A stretch of 64,000 bases of DNA from Cristatella mucedo. Lineage: Eukaryota > Bryozoa > Phylactolaemata > Cristatellidae. Numbering within the stretch: position 1 is the stretch's first letter; each line of letters starts with the position of its first letter. The DNA is taken from positions 1,586,501 through 1,650,500 of the forward strand of contig WPIO01000078.1 in the NCBI GenBank assembly GCA_009760855.2. The letters run 5' to 3'. The position numbers and the translations under genes are program-made. A model generated the notes under the pieces. It was not told where the DNA came from. It worked only from the letters and a program-made list of their open reading frames with translations, and did no database searches. This document shows, in pieces, positions 25,443 through 59,600 of this stretch.

Positions 25443-25567
25443 AGCGGCCTGTACGTTCGGGGCTGCTTCTGTCCTGGTATGAAGCAAGCGGATTGGTCTC
25501 TCGGAGGCGGCTTGTCGCTCAGCATGGCTGCGCGTCGCTCGACGTCAGCCAGCATCTCACGTATCAT
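25443..25567 (-). CDS. Putative first coding exon, unknown protein
   Basis: The minus ATG at 25567 opens MIREMLADVERRAAMLSDKP and continues to REMC before a good GTGAGC donor. The whole frame stays open to 25199. It lies about 0.9 kb downstream of the PUS3 stop, on the same strand. No family is recognised, and GC-rich sequence often gives chance ORFs of this size. Confidence 0.25.
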
Positions 25568-26449
25568 AACGGCTCTGCAACACGAGAGCGACAGTCGACG
25601 AAGACGCTACGACGACGGCAAAGAGCCACGGCCAGCAAGCTGAGCTGCAGCCGGGAAGCGGTGGCGACTGCAGCAGGATAGCAGCTGCGCAGCACTCGAC
25701 GAGCAGCAGCAAGCGAGTACTCGGCAGCTCTCGACGGGAGCATAGAAGCCTGGTGGATCTGTGCGCAGCGGTAAAAAGTTCATTCTCAGGGACCGACTCA
25801 CGGGCGACAAAAGATCGCCCGACTGTGGCCTCTTAGTCGATACGCAATAGAACTCGCTGCCAGAGGTAATCAGAGAGGCGGTCGCCGCCGATGCGTAAGA
25901 TGCATGCAGATACCGACAGACATCTCCCCCTTTCCTTCAGCAGGTGCCACAAAGACACCAGCAAGAAAAATTGCATGGCTTCAGGGAAACACGAATAGAA
26001 ATGACGTCACACTTGCAAAACTGCACATTGCATAGACAGCAGTCGATATCTTCTCGACAACATGCTGCAAAAGCCATCAGTAGCTATGCCACAAGATCCC
26101 GCATTCCACGATTCTAGAGTTTGATGAGATTCAGCAAACAAAAATGCATGCAGTGCTCCGACTGAACGGAACCTGGAAGCAGAATCAAAACTGCAACAGT
26201 GCATGCAGCTCATGTCCGCCCACTGTCCCTGCACTATCTTGAAAGTAAGGTATTACAATCTGCCCAATTCCTTTGCGAATAATCGTGCAAAGAGTCACAT
26301 GCTAAAATGTCGGGCTGTCGCGGGTTCATCAGCTGGAGATTCCTTTGTCATAGGCCTGGTTCAAGTACGGTGGCCAAAAATACTTCAAGTGTCAACTCTT
26401 GCACATCACAACACACTCTACTTACGACTAGCAGGACATAACTACAGAC

Positions 26450-47384
<20,935 letters not shown>

Positions 47385-47652
47385 GTTGCGACGTTGCAAT
47401 AGAAAGAGTAACATTGTCAATGTTTTAATAGACACATTCATGGGTCAATAATGAATTTTATGTAAATATTTGCTCGATAATTGATACTGTGCGTATGTTA
47501 TGATCTTTTCCTGATCCAATATGCACACAGACACTGGAGCTGCCAAGTGATCGAGCTACTCGTGTGACTAGTCGTTGTAGCGCCGCACTAGCCTACTTCC
47601 GCAAATACCACGCCTGTGCGGGCGCTTCCTTCGCGACCTTTCTACTGCACCC
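47385..47652. promoter_or_regulatory. Shared 268-bp intergenic region, probable bidirectional promoter of PUS3 and REV7
   Basis: The PUS3 start codon (minus) and the REV7 start codon (plus) are 268 bp apart and point outward. The REV7-proximal half is richer in CpG, with a GCGGGCGC run near 47618. A CCAAT-type motif lies near 47516. No TATA box is evident at a convincing distance from either start. That it works as a promoter is inferred from the geometry. Confidence 0.65.
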
Positions 47653-47677
47653 ATGTCTACCGGTCGTCCTAAGGATG
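47653..47677 (+). CDS. MAD2L2: REV7 coding exon 1 (start codon)
   Basis: This 25-nt coding exon reads MSTGRPKD plus one base before a strong GTACGT donor. Joined to exon 2 it gives MSTGRPKDVIVDILCEFIEV, the right length and phase for a REV7 N-terminus. The start is chosen because it lies at the CpG-rich edge facing PUS3 and no in-frame ATG precedes exon 2. Confidence 0.7.
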
Positions 47678-50629
47678 GTACGTAACGGCGTCGCCACCAT
47701 CCGGCTAATCGTGCTCAAGTACCTTTAGATTTAACCATTTGGTTTTCCCGTGTGTCGTTTTCTAGTGCTTTCACAATTAATCGCCCACAGCCGCGTGACT
47801 TAAGCTTTTGCAGCCTCCGCAATGTCAAATCAGATTGCAGTTACTCGGCCACCTGGTCGCTTTTACTAATCTTTGAAGCCGCTAAGAAGTAAGAACTTGC
47901 GGTAGCTCAAGAAAACCCATTGCAGTGCAAGCCAAGTGGTCTCCGCTAGGTCTTTACCAGCAGTGTAAAGGTTAGCTGATTATGTAAGCCTCATTTATGT
48001 GTATGAATATCATCAATTTGCATAGTAGCATAAGAGAACTTAATCTATATGCAGTTGCTTCAAATATACCGCAGAGCCCTAGCTCACGACCTTGGTTGGT
48101 GTAAAGGTGGGCATCTTAACCTCTGGCCATAACCAAGGCGGCGTTGCTAGCGGGAGAGCGAAGCGGCTGTCACTACCGCTTGCAGTAGGCTATAAGGAAT
48201 TGCCTGCTGGAGGGCTCAAATCTACGACCTGGGTGGTGAAGTGCGCGCACCTTACCCCCATGCTAACACCCAGTGGTAATTATGACTTGCCGAACGATTA
48301 ATATTCAAACTTAAATCGAAATTCACGCATATGTCAGCTTCCTAATGATTCGATAGTTCCTGCACTCATTATTATGAATTGAGACTGATCATCCCTATTT
48401 TTCCCGATAGGGTGTGTCCGAAGCTGGTTTGATTTTGCTCTTGTTTTGAATAAATCTGTCTGTTATATGCCGTCAATATGCACAGGCTTGCTTGAATCCT
48501 AACTTAAAACTGACTTACTGAACTGAACTAACTGAAAACTAATTTACTAGTTATGGGCAAACCCAGTGTGATTCAGAGATTGGAAAGGCTGTCTCTCAAA
48601 ATTGGCTCTGCCAGCATATCTCCTGTCGAATCAGCTCGAAATCTAGGTGTCATATTCCAAAGCGACCTCTCGTTAGACGACCATATCAGCTCCACAGTCA
48701 AATCTGCCTATTTTCAGCTTCATGACATTGTTGAAATTCGGGCTTGTTTAGATAAGGATACCACGTCTAAGTTGGTCCATGCATTCGTGACATCTCGTCT
48801 CGACTTCTGCAACTCACTGCTTACTGGCCTACCAGCATGTGCGATCAGGCGATTGCAGCTGGTGCAAAACTCTGCAGCTAGGCTTGTCTGTCGTGAGCGT
48901 CGCAGTTGCCACATTACTCCACTTCTCGCCGACCTGCACTGGCTCCCAGTCAAGCAACGGATTGACTTCAAGGTTTTGTCGCTCACTTTTAGGTCACTTC
49001 ATTCTATGGCTCCAGCCTATCTCTGCGACATACTCCCCCATCAGGCCAAGCATCGTACCACCCGCTTTTCGGAATCCAACAGTCTACAAATACCTCGTAC
49101 AAACCTTAAATCCTTTGGAGACCGTGCATTTATTTAGTTCGTATGCTCCCAAAGCCTGGAATTCCCTCCCGGCCTGAGTCAGAACATCCCTTGACCTGAC
49201 CATATTTAAAAGGAACTTAAAAACACACCTATTTAGGACAGCATTTAGTGGGTCCCTGTGATTCGTCCTTCACGTGCTTATGCATGCTGACACCGTGCAT
49301 CCAGCCACTAATCACATTTGCATGCTGACCCAGTGCATGTCACCCCTAACCATGTTATTTATTTTGTTTGTTTTTCAAGCATGATTTTACTTACCATTTA
49401 ATTGCATTTCCCATTGCAGCAAATGTAAAGCGCCTAGAAAGAGATTAAGTTCTCTGAGGGCGCTTTATCAAGTACATTGTTATTAATATTATTAATCCAT
49501 GCTTTATTTTTCCAGTGATTGTCGACATACTGTGTGAATTTATCGAAGTGGCGATTCACATAATTTTGCACGCACGAAGTCTCTATCCTTCGGGGGTATT
49601 CAAGCTTCGCCAGAAGTACGGAGCTCCCGTGCATGTAAGCTGGAATGTAATATCTTCCTCATAACTTGCTATCAACAATAAAAATGGAAGATATCGGAAG
49701 GAAGAGGCTAGAGAGAAAAAGTGACAGGTAGAGAGGTAGAAGAAAAAATGTGAGAGGGAGTGGATGAAAGCAGGAGAAAGGAAGGGTGGGGTTAGAGAGA
49801 GGTCGGAAAGAAAGGGAGCTGTTTGAGAAAGAAAGTGGGATCGAGTGTGAGTGAGTGAGAGAGAGAGAGAGAGAGAGAGATTAATCGTACAATTTTATTG
49901 ACTTCTGTTAATCTTATACTACATTTTAAACAAGTTCGGACTCATTTCCTTCTTGTGCATGCAGTACATATGTGTTTATATACCCAATCAGAGACTATAT
50001 GACGATAAGTTTTCAATTGTACCTACTTTTGTCATTTTTTGGCCGCTTGCCATTACTGCTGTTATTTTTGGGTTTACCTTGGTTTTGTCTGAAAATGTTT
50101 GCTTTTCTGTCACAGACATGGGAAATAGCTACTGTCGCATACTCTATTAGCTCCATTTTAAGGATATTGCGTATAGTTAGCAGGACATACTGTTCGGGAA
50201 GCTGCAAATTTATCACAGCATTTACTGGGTCCATGTGATTCGTCCTTTATGTGCTTTTGCTAGCTGACGCTGTTGCATGCGGCCACTAACCATACTTGCA
50301 TGCTGACCCTGTGCATGTCACCCTTAACCATGCTATTCTTGTTGTTTACTCAGCATGCTACCACTAACCATTCGATCATGCTTCCTTTGCACCAGATGTG
50401 GTGCCTAGAAAGAGATTGAATTCTCTGAGGGTGCTATATCAAATAAATAAATAAATCCTAGCTGATTAAACAGCCTCTTTTTGTATTGCGACAGAAGAGC
50501 CTTTTACGGCTATCACCACCGCTTGCAGTGGCGATAAAGGATCGCCCACCGCAGGAATCGAACCCACGACCTCCGGACCGAGGTCGTGAAAGCAACCGCC
50601 TTACCTAGTGTGCCATCACGGCTCAAGTT

Positions 50630-50665
<36 letters not shown>

Positions 50666-53600
50666 CGATGCCAGGTGAAGCCTAGGTACTTTCATCTGCA
50701 AACAATGGATGGATGGATGCACACACTTTTGAGATCAGGATGGTTGCCTCTGATGGGTCTCACTCTGACAGTCATCAGGCTTTGATTAGTGGTTGAACCA
50801 CAGTCAATAAATCAGCATGAAGGGTCTGTCAAAGTACTGCCACCTTCAAGGTGGTACGGTAGGCCAGCTCTAAGAAGCCTTTGGTATAAACTCCATAATG
50901 CATTGAGAATAGCATACCTCTCTACAATGAGTAGAGAAGATCCTATGAAAAGGTAGACCCAACGGCACTCATTGCTGAGCCCTCGGAGATGTAGCCAGCT
51001 CACCCGGTCGCGCCTCGGCAGTAGCCCTTGAGCTGAGGCTGACCAGCATGGCTTGGCAGCTGGCAACCGGCCAGAGCACGGCCTTTGGCTAGCCGTACTG
51101 GCTCACACACTGCTCACTGCTTGCTGGCCTAACGGCATGTGCAATCAGGCGATTACTCTGCAGCTAGGCTTGTCTGTCGTGAGCGGCGCAGTTGCCTACC
51201 AGGCAAGCAACGGATTGACTTCAAGGATTTGTCGCTCACTTTTAGGTCACTTCATTCTTTGGTTCCAGCCTATCTCTCACATCTACTCCCCCACTAGGCC
51301 AAGCATCGTACCACCCGCTTTTCGGAATCCAATAGTTTACAATACCTCGTACAAACTTCAAATTCTTTGGAGACCGTGCATTTAGTTCGTATGCTCCCAA
51401 AGCCTGGAACTCACTCCAGACTTGCATTACAACATCCCCTGACTTGACCACATTTAAAAAGAACTTAAAAACACCTATTTAGGACAGCATTTAGTGGGTC
51501 CCTGTGATTAGTCCTTCATGTGCTTATGCATGCTGACACTGTTGCATGCTGCCACTAACCTCACTTGCATGCTGACCTGTGCATGTCACCCCTAACCATG
51601 TTATTCATGTTGTTTATCCAGCATGATACCACTCACCATTCGCTCGTGTTTCCTTTGCAGCAAATGTAAAGCACCTAGAAAGAGATTGAGTTCTCTGACG
51701 GCACTTTGTCAAGTGTATTATTATTATTATTATCATTGCATGAGACTGCACCCCTCCTCCCCGTCAGTCGGTTGGCTGCCAGCATGGTCCAAGTGCCAGT
51801 GTCGCAAGCCACCATTGGCAAGACTCAACTGCACTGTAGTATATTTCCATCTGTAATTCCAAAGTCACAAAAAGACTGAGTGGGTGTTACACAAGAGAAT
51901 TGTCTATAGTGTGCTCAACGCCCGAGCGGGATTCCGTATGGATAGGGTAACAAATTGAGCCATAGAACCGGTCTGAAGTTATATTTACATTGCCAAAAGA
52001 TATCGAAATATAGTCGCTATAAAAACTGATTGAAATTGACAAAACTCTTACTGTTGATATTTATTATGGGTTCACCGCTTACATTTATGTTCAAAATGCT
52101 GTGCCGAGCAAGTCTATTATTCTAGATCAGAGGTCGGCAATATCTTGGACTACTAGGCCATTTCAGGAGGTCAAGAAGGCACACTAGGCCAAAAGAAACC
52201 ACCTACACTCTGGCAAGCCGACCTGAGTGGACGTGATCAGACGAACAAACAAACCGTCACAACAGCTGCACAGATCCTCACGGCAATAGCAGGGGTAGAC
52301 ATTTATCATCCTTCCCCAGTCAGGTGCTTCTGTTTCGTACAAGCGCTTGACATGAGTTCTAAAAAAGAAATGTTGGCCACAGCTTGAGCTGCAACTAGCA
52401 GTAATGAAGGGAACAAAACTGCCAGGATTCAATTAGGCCGGATCCAATAATAAATAATTAGGGTGAGTTAGGCCAGACTGGAGTACTAGCTAGGCTGTAT
52501 CTGGTTGAGAAAGTTCATGAATGCCAGAGTTTGAAGACGGCTGTTCTAGGTGAAAGTTATAGGGGCCATTGCATTATAAAGACGTGTTCAGTGTGAGCAA
52601 ATATTAATCTATTATACAAAGGTTGTCACTCACTGCCTAATATGATATTGGGATGAAAATTAGTCCCCTTTACAATTTTTAATGAGCTGTTAACGTTGAT
52701 TTTTCGGTCGAGCATGGCCAGAAAAAAAGGATCTGGCAAAGGCTCAGCCTCTGCCCTTTGCCTAGGACTGCCAAGCATTAGGGATGCCGGGATCTATTTT
52801 GGGTTGCCGTCAGGCTCCCCACCCCACCTGCCCCTTTGAACTGAGGGAGCCCCCTACTCTACCTATGGCAAACTCGTCCACCCACTCTTGGCGTCGCACA
52901 ACATCCCGCTGGTGCTGCGCCTTTGTTTACGAGGGGCATTGATGTTCTTACTTGTTTCGGCCTGCCAGTGCACAAGCAGCTGCCTCTGCCTCAATATCCG
53001 AGCAGGTGCTCGTTGAGCGGCCGTGGTCGATCGGCTGTGTTCGGCCCACGAGGGAGGGTCAGAAAGAAAGTTATCGAATATCTTACAAAAAACACAGCAC
53101 GGCTCTACTGGCCCTAGGAAGGCCCGATTTATGCCCAAAATGTGTATGCATGTTACGCTCATTGTATTTGCTGACGTGTATTCCCGTGACAAAATGGGCA
53201 CTTAATATACTGCTACGTAGAAGCTTTCTTTCTCTCAAGCAGCAAAGCTACTTCCATGAACAATGTGTGCATGTGAGTGCTTGCATTATTATGCTACTGA
53301 AACACGGGTTCCTGCCGATGGCATCAGGTTGTGGCCTCCAGACGAATTCTTTTTTAATCTTCCTCACCCCTAATGCGACAGGTACACTATGTGAACCTAT
53401 TATTGCTTTGAGTAAAAATGTTCAAAGGGATATCCTCATCCTCAAAAAAATTTGAACCCGAGATTTTACTCTAGTCGCTTAGCCTGTGTGCTCCTAAGGA
53501 GTGTAGCCCAAGGAAGAAATGGCTGTGTACTTTGCCGGCTTCACTGTGAGTGTCACCACACTATTTAGCTTGTCAGGGTTTGATACTTGTCATGCATATG

Positions 53601-56600
53601 TTCGCTCAGGTGCGAATAAAATCCTTGCATCATGGCCGCAGTTGCGGTAGCTGTAAAAAAAAAGTTAAGGTAATAGGTTTTTAATGACGCCAGGTGTACT
53701 AAGCCTACCAAATATTAAGCTGCCAGCTTCTGCTCTGTCTCATCTGCTGTAGAACATTTTTTTCTACCACCCGACCTCAGCCGCCTGTCGGTATTGCTCC
53801 ATAGTAGTTGTCTAGGGTTCAAATCCGGGATCTGGCTGAGCCACTGCACCAGCATCAAATAAGGATGCCTGAAAAGGGAAGTACTTTTTGACGAATCCTT
53901 ATTTGGTGCTGGTGCGGTGCCCCAGTCAGTCGCCTGATTTGAGCCCCATAGAACTACTATGGACCAATATCGACCGGTGGCAGAGGCCGGATGTTCTGCC
54001 GACACGAGTACCCAACCTTTTTAGTAAAACTCAGGCTCTTTGGAATGTACTACAGTAGATAAGACGGCACAGAAGCTGGTATCCTCTATTCCACTCCAGA
54101 TAAAAGAGGTCATAAAGTAGACGATGCCACACTAAGTGCACACACACCAACAGCATATGTGTTGGTTACTGGGGTTGTCAATAAATATTTTCACGTGCTT
54201 CGCATAACTTAAGTATGCCTGGCATCTAAGGTAGTCAGTTCTGTGGCCGAATTATCGTTCAGCGCAAATTGATCTGAGGCATCGCAGAGGTGACTGTCGG
54301 TGTGCTTGCTGAGTGACCTGGCTAGTATCTATTTGTCGTATATGCCAGCCATTCTTGTTGCCTAGTAGCATTTTTGCATCGCAGCCAAATAGAGGCATTT
54401 GTTACCATACGTATTAGTTCGTGCTAATTTACAGATATGTTTCCATCCGGACGTCAGTACTTATATAACAAGAGCTGTTACAAGTTTGCGGCCGGCTGTT
54501 GCCAATCGTGAGGTCAGCAAAATCGCTATCGACATTAAAGACATTACAGACCGTACCGTTGAGAGAATTGTCATCGAAGTCTCCGGGTTCTCAAATATTG
54601 TCAGAAATGAGTGAGTAACCTGAAATAAATTTGTAAAGGTGCATAAGTACAATTTCACTCCTATATTAAAATCCCCACAGGACTACTCTCCTCCAATTTC
54701 GTGCAGCCCCTCAATGTTTGCATCCTGCCAGCCTGCCACCAGCGATCTTATCCTGAAATTCATCTCCCAGTCAAAGAAAACTACTAGCCCTCTATACCCA
54801 CTGTCCTACTTCTTCGATTCATAGAGCTGCTGCTGCTATGCTATGCATAACTAATATTATAAATATGTCCTTAGCCTTGGGTCTTGTACCTGCACATTTC
54901 GAAAAGGATGTCGTTGCATTAGTTAATAAGAAAGCAACACTAGTCCAAGAGAGTGTATAAAACTGTTGCTTAATCTTCTTACTGCCATTACTATCAAACA
55001 CTGGAATGAGTAGTGGCTGACTGCTACACTGTTAAATTGAAATTTCCAACCCAGCAGCAAGTTCCAGCCTGGTTTTAGAGCCAATCACTCCTCAGAGTCA
55101 GCATTGCCTCGGGTGTATAACGAACTTCACAGGAATGTAGACTTAATTTAAGTCTATTTGCTTGTTTTCCTTGATCTTTCAGTATTGTTTGATACTATTG
55201 TTCACTAAGTCCTTCTTGGGTGCATGCCATCTTCCCTGGGCAGCACTGGCACTGCATTGCAACGGTTTAGGTCCTATCTTAGTAGGAGACACCAGAGCAT
55301 TTATGTCACCAGGCAACAGTCTTCGAGGAATCACCAAATTACAGGGTATGCTAGGGCTCTGTGCTTGATCTGCTTCTTTTCACGGCTTACACATTCCTTC
55401 TTGCCGATGCTATCGCCTGCACAATCCTGGCTTTCACTTCTGTGCCGATGAAATACAGCTAATACCCATGCCTTGATCACTCCCCTCCTTGTAATAATGA
55501 AATAGCTGATTTAGCAGCCTCACTGGTATAGCTGCAGAAGAGCCCTCTTGGGCTATCGTGGCCTTCAAGCATCGCAAACTTGTTCACCTCCCTTGCTTCA
55601 TGTATTGCTGACGTCGATGGATGACAGCAAAATTTATCAAATTGTATGACGATAAAACCAGCTAACTAGTTATGGGAAAACCTAGTGTCTCAGGGATGGG
55701 AAAGCTTAATGCTCAACATTGGCTCTGCAAATATCTTCCATAGTACCTGCACGAAATCTGAGGGTCCTGCTCCAAAGTGACATTTCGCTAGATAACCACA
55801 CCAGCTTTGTAGTCAAGTCTGCCTATTTCAGCTACGCACAATGCCAAAATTCGGGCCCATGTAGGCAGGGACTCTACCTGCAAGTTTATCCAACAATTTG
55901 GGACATCTGATCTTCGTTTCTGTAACTCACTGCTTGCAGATCTTCCTGCCTGTGCAATCAGGCATTTACAGTGAGTGCAAACTCAGCTGTTTTCTGCCTT
56001 GAGCATTGCAGTTGCCTCAATACATCACTTCTTGCCGGCCTGCACTGGCTCCCAATCAAGCAGCATATCAACTTCAAGGTTTCATTACTCACTTTTAGGT
56101 TCCTTCATTCTCTGGCTCTAGCCTACTTATCATAACTACTTACTAATCAGGCTAGGCATCTTATCATCTGCTCTTCTGACTCAAGTTGCTTAGCTGTGCC
56201 TCGAACCATCCTCAAATTCTTTGGAGACCAGGCTTTTAGTTCGTGTGGTACCAAAGCCTGAAAGTCACTCCCGACTGACGTCACGATATCCCTTGACATA
56301 ACATTTACTATTGAATACAATTGCTATACTACTAACGTATAGTTATTTATTTCTTTTATGAGCTGTCACTTTTTTCTCACAACTTGCCAGGCTTTTTTTG
56401 GCAGTATTCGACTGCAAAAGAGATGTCTTTCTGTTTGGTGACCCAGATTGTCGAGTTCTTGGCCTGCTAGCCGTTCTTACACCATAGTGACGTGTTTTTT
56501 GTAGTACCGATGCGGCCCGTTTGCTTGAAGAGCATTTACGGGCAGCTGTACTTAAGTTGAGCATAGCTGACAGCTTTCTGATGCTGCCTTCTTCCGGTAA

Positions 56601-59600
56601 GCTGCTACGCTGCTTGCAATTTATAGATGGCACTGGCTGGAGTATATGGTCTTCATGAGCGCATATCGTCTCCCTCGTCATTGCTGTCATAGCACTGCTA
56701 TAGTGTAAGTCCTATCTTAGCAGGATATTTCAGGGCAAAACTTGTAAGGATCAGATGATTTAATAGCCTCATTTATGTAGCTGCAGAAGAGCCTTAACCC
56801 TTCACCCTGCTTGCTTCAGGCACTGAAGGATCACTGCAGCACTTGAACCCACGATCTATGTCTTGAATTGCAAGCACTTGATCCTTGGTTAGATGTCGAT
56901 GACCACCTAGTATTTGGTAAGCCTCTAAAGTATTGAGCACCCTGAACATCTGTTATTGAGGCCTTCTTTTTGCAGTCTGCATTCTTTGCCGTGTGTATGT
57001 CATTCCTAAGCATAAACACGGGTGTATGTGCATATAACAGTAAGTTCTACCTCTGCTTTGATTCTTCCTAGTTCTCTATTAGTGCAGTTTCTCTCAACTC
57101 CTTGTGGCTTCTTTTGCAGTCATTTACTATGAGATGATAGTTAACCTTCTGAAATTGAACTACATGACCACCTATTAGCTAGAGGCAATCGTAGTGTCTC
57201 TCAGAAACTAGTGCTTACCAAAACGACCTTTTGCTGGATGACCACATCAGCTTTATAGTCAAGTCATTCCATCTGATGTAAAGCTCCTAGAAAGAGATTC
57301 GCTTATCTTGAGGTGCTAGACATATGATGTCTTAAGGTAATATTACTATTATTATTACTACAATAATGTTAATCAGCCGTCTTACTTTCAGTTAGATATC
57401 ATTGCAAAAATTCAGACATGGTTAGATTAATATACCGGAGCCAAAATTGTCGATGCGTATTGTCCAGGCTTCTGTGAGTCGGTACCTGCATGGCTTTGTG
57501 CCATAAGCAGTTTTCAGGTGGTGCATAAGTGGTGGCTATGCTTATCTGTCATGTATGTCTCAACTGCCATATTACATCAGTTCTCTCTGGCCTGCAATGG
57601 CTCTACTACTACTTATCCCTCGGGCCTTCCACCCACCGCCTACTCCTTGACTCAGCTCATATAGCTGTGCCTCTGGCCAGCCGCAAACTCAGTGGAGACC
57701 TTGCCTCCAGCCTCTGTGAACCTAAAATGTTGTGCTTACGGCTGAATTATATCCCCAAAATCTCTGATGTCGCGGCATTTAAAAATTAAATTCAAACTTC
57801 CACGTGTTCTTCAGAGAAAATCTGTGTGCTCCACCCACATGAATAATCCCACATGAGCTTTTGCTGCTCTTTTAAATGGGATTTTCCCTAATCAGTTGAT
57901 AGATATGCTGCCTTTTCAGCCTATGCAAAGTGCTTAGGAAGGGGTTCAGTCGCTTAGGGGCATTGAAAGAGGTTTATTAGTATTATTGGGCTGACTGATA
58001 ATCATGAATGGTGCTTAGTTGATGGATGACACTATCTTAACTGTAAGAAAAGCTTGATAGACTATCTGCCATATATGTTAAAGTTTCATATGCACATATG
58101 TGTACTCTTATGTACATGTAATTGCTTGCGTAGACCCGAACATACCCACATGTACTTACGTGCCCATTAACACCAAACTTATGGACCTGTATTTCTGTAA
58201 TGTAAGCTTGTGTATATGGTAGTGCTAAGCTATTGGCCATCGTGTAGTACATGATTCTCTGTGAGGGCAGAAAAGCAAAAAAGTGAAGACTGTGTCATAT
58301 CAGTCTCGTAAGTCGTATGTCAAAACCAATGTGCCTGGTGCTAGACATCTCAGCAATTCACCTGTGAAAAATAAAGGCAGATTTACAGTACGGATCTAAC
58401 AATGGGTACGGATAGAAAAAAGGCAGATTTACAATACAGATCGCTGAGGAGTAGTGAAAACACGACAAGCCTGAGAACAAGACAAGAGTGAAGAAGTAAT
58501 TTTTCGTTTTAACTTTTGTTTGAAGTTGTTTTGGATTTTAATTTTGTACGTATTTTTTATGTTAGCAAACTTTGTCTGTGTGACCCAGCTTGCCCGCTGC
58601 TTGGACCTGCTGTAACATAAGGGGTTTAGGCCTGATGCAACAAAAACTGTTGTTTCATATCCTTTGCAACGGAGGTTGTTGCTGTATTTCTTGTTTACCA
58701 TGTTGCAGCCTTATACTAGTGAATTTGTGTCTGCACACAGTGTTGCATTCTACGCTTGAATAGCTACACTCTTTCTAGTGCCCTCGTGACCCGTGGGGGC
58801 ATGAAGGCTCTGTTCCTCAATCATTGTACTTTCATTTAATCTTCGTACCTAGACCTTCTTGTGCTAGATGAGCCGTGGGTGGTTTAAATAAGCAAGTAGG
58901 AGAATTATGGCACCTGGTATTCTGTTCGTGGTACTGCTCGAACCCTCTTGGATCTACTTCCTGCGCAGGCTATCTGCTCTAAATGGCTACGGCCGATGGC
59001 AGTACCTCCGTGGCATTGGCCAGTGACATGCTTTTCCACAGGCCACCACTTCGGCTCAGTTCGCAGTGGGCAGCGCTCGACGATGAGACACGCGTGTTTG
59101 CTGATGCTTCAGAGGCTAGACATCGGCCGATCTGGGTGTCCTGTGCCTTGAGAAATTTTGCCGGTTGCTTTAAGTGCTTGCATCGATGTGTAGATGCTGA
59201 CTCCCCCTTCTCTGCCTTGCTCTTTAAAACTGGCATGCCGTTAAAGTGAGTCGATGTGCAGCAGCAGTTTGGCCCACAGCAAGCCACACTGGAGCGTTGC
59301 CACTCAATAATGCTTAATGTCGGCTCTCCATTTCAGAGGGCAGGACGTGGCAGCTGCTCGCACTCACCGAGACAGTCAAGTTCAGCCCGGCTCGCTTTGA
59401 CAGCTCGGTCGTTAATGTAGGTATCCCGCCGCCATCTCCCAATGTCATCCTCATCTAGAGAGAGCACTCATCGGTGACAGCTGTCTGCTGTCTACGCCCC
59501 TGTCCACATGCGATGCAGTGCGACTGAGTGTGATCAACTTTCAGCAAGCCAATGTGAGCAAAGCTCTGTAACAAAGGCTTGCATCTCGTGACCCCACCCT

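Larger units (their letters stand above)
22400..25800. other. GC-rich region without an identified gene
   Basis: Raised GC and CpG content, with many overlapping ORFs on both strands, a minisatellite and a Tc1/mariner remnant. One or more 5' exons may lie here, but no protein family is recognisable. Confidence 0.3.

Noticed and set aside
49965-50018. Segment YICVYIPNQRLYDDKFSI considered as a REV7 exon
   Set aside because: It resembled part of the HORMA N-terminal strand only loosely. The exon at 49516-49634 matches the same region far better and joins exon 3 in phase.
53023-53205. ORF with TLIVFADVYSRDKMG resembling the REV7 N-terminal strand
   Set aside because: No suitable splice sites, one residue out of register, and made redundant by exon 2.
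58983-59245. 88-codon plus-strand ORF ending in a GTGAGT donor, considered as a REV7 exon
   Set aside because: Its LRNF...D spacing looked like the central helix, but the phase did not fit exon 3. The true helix is at 56505-56596.
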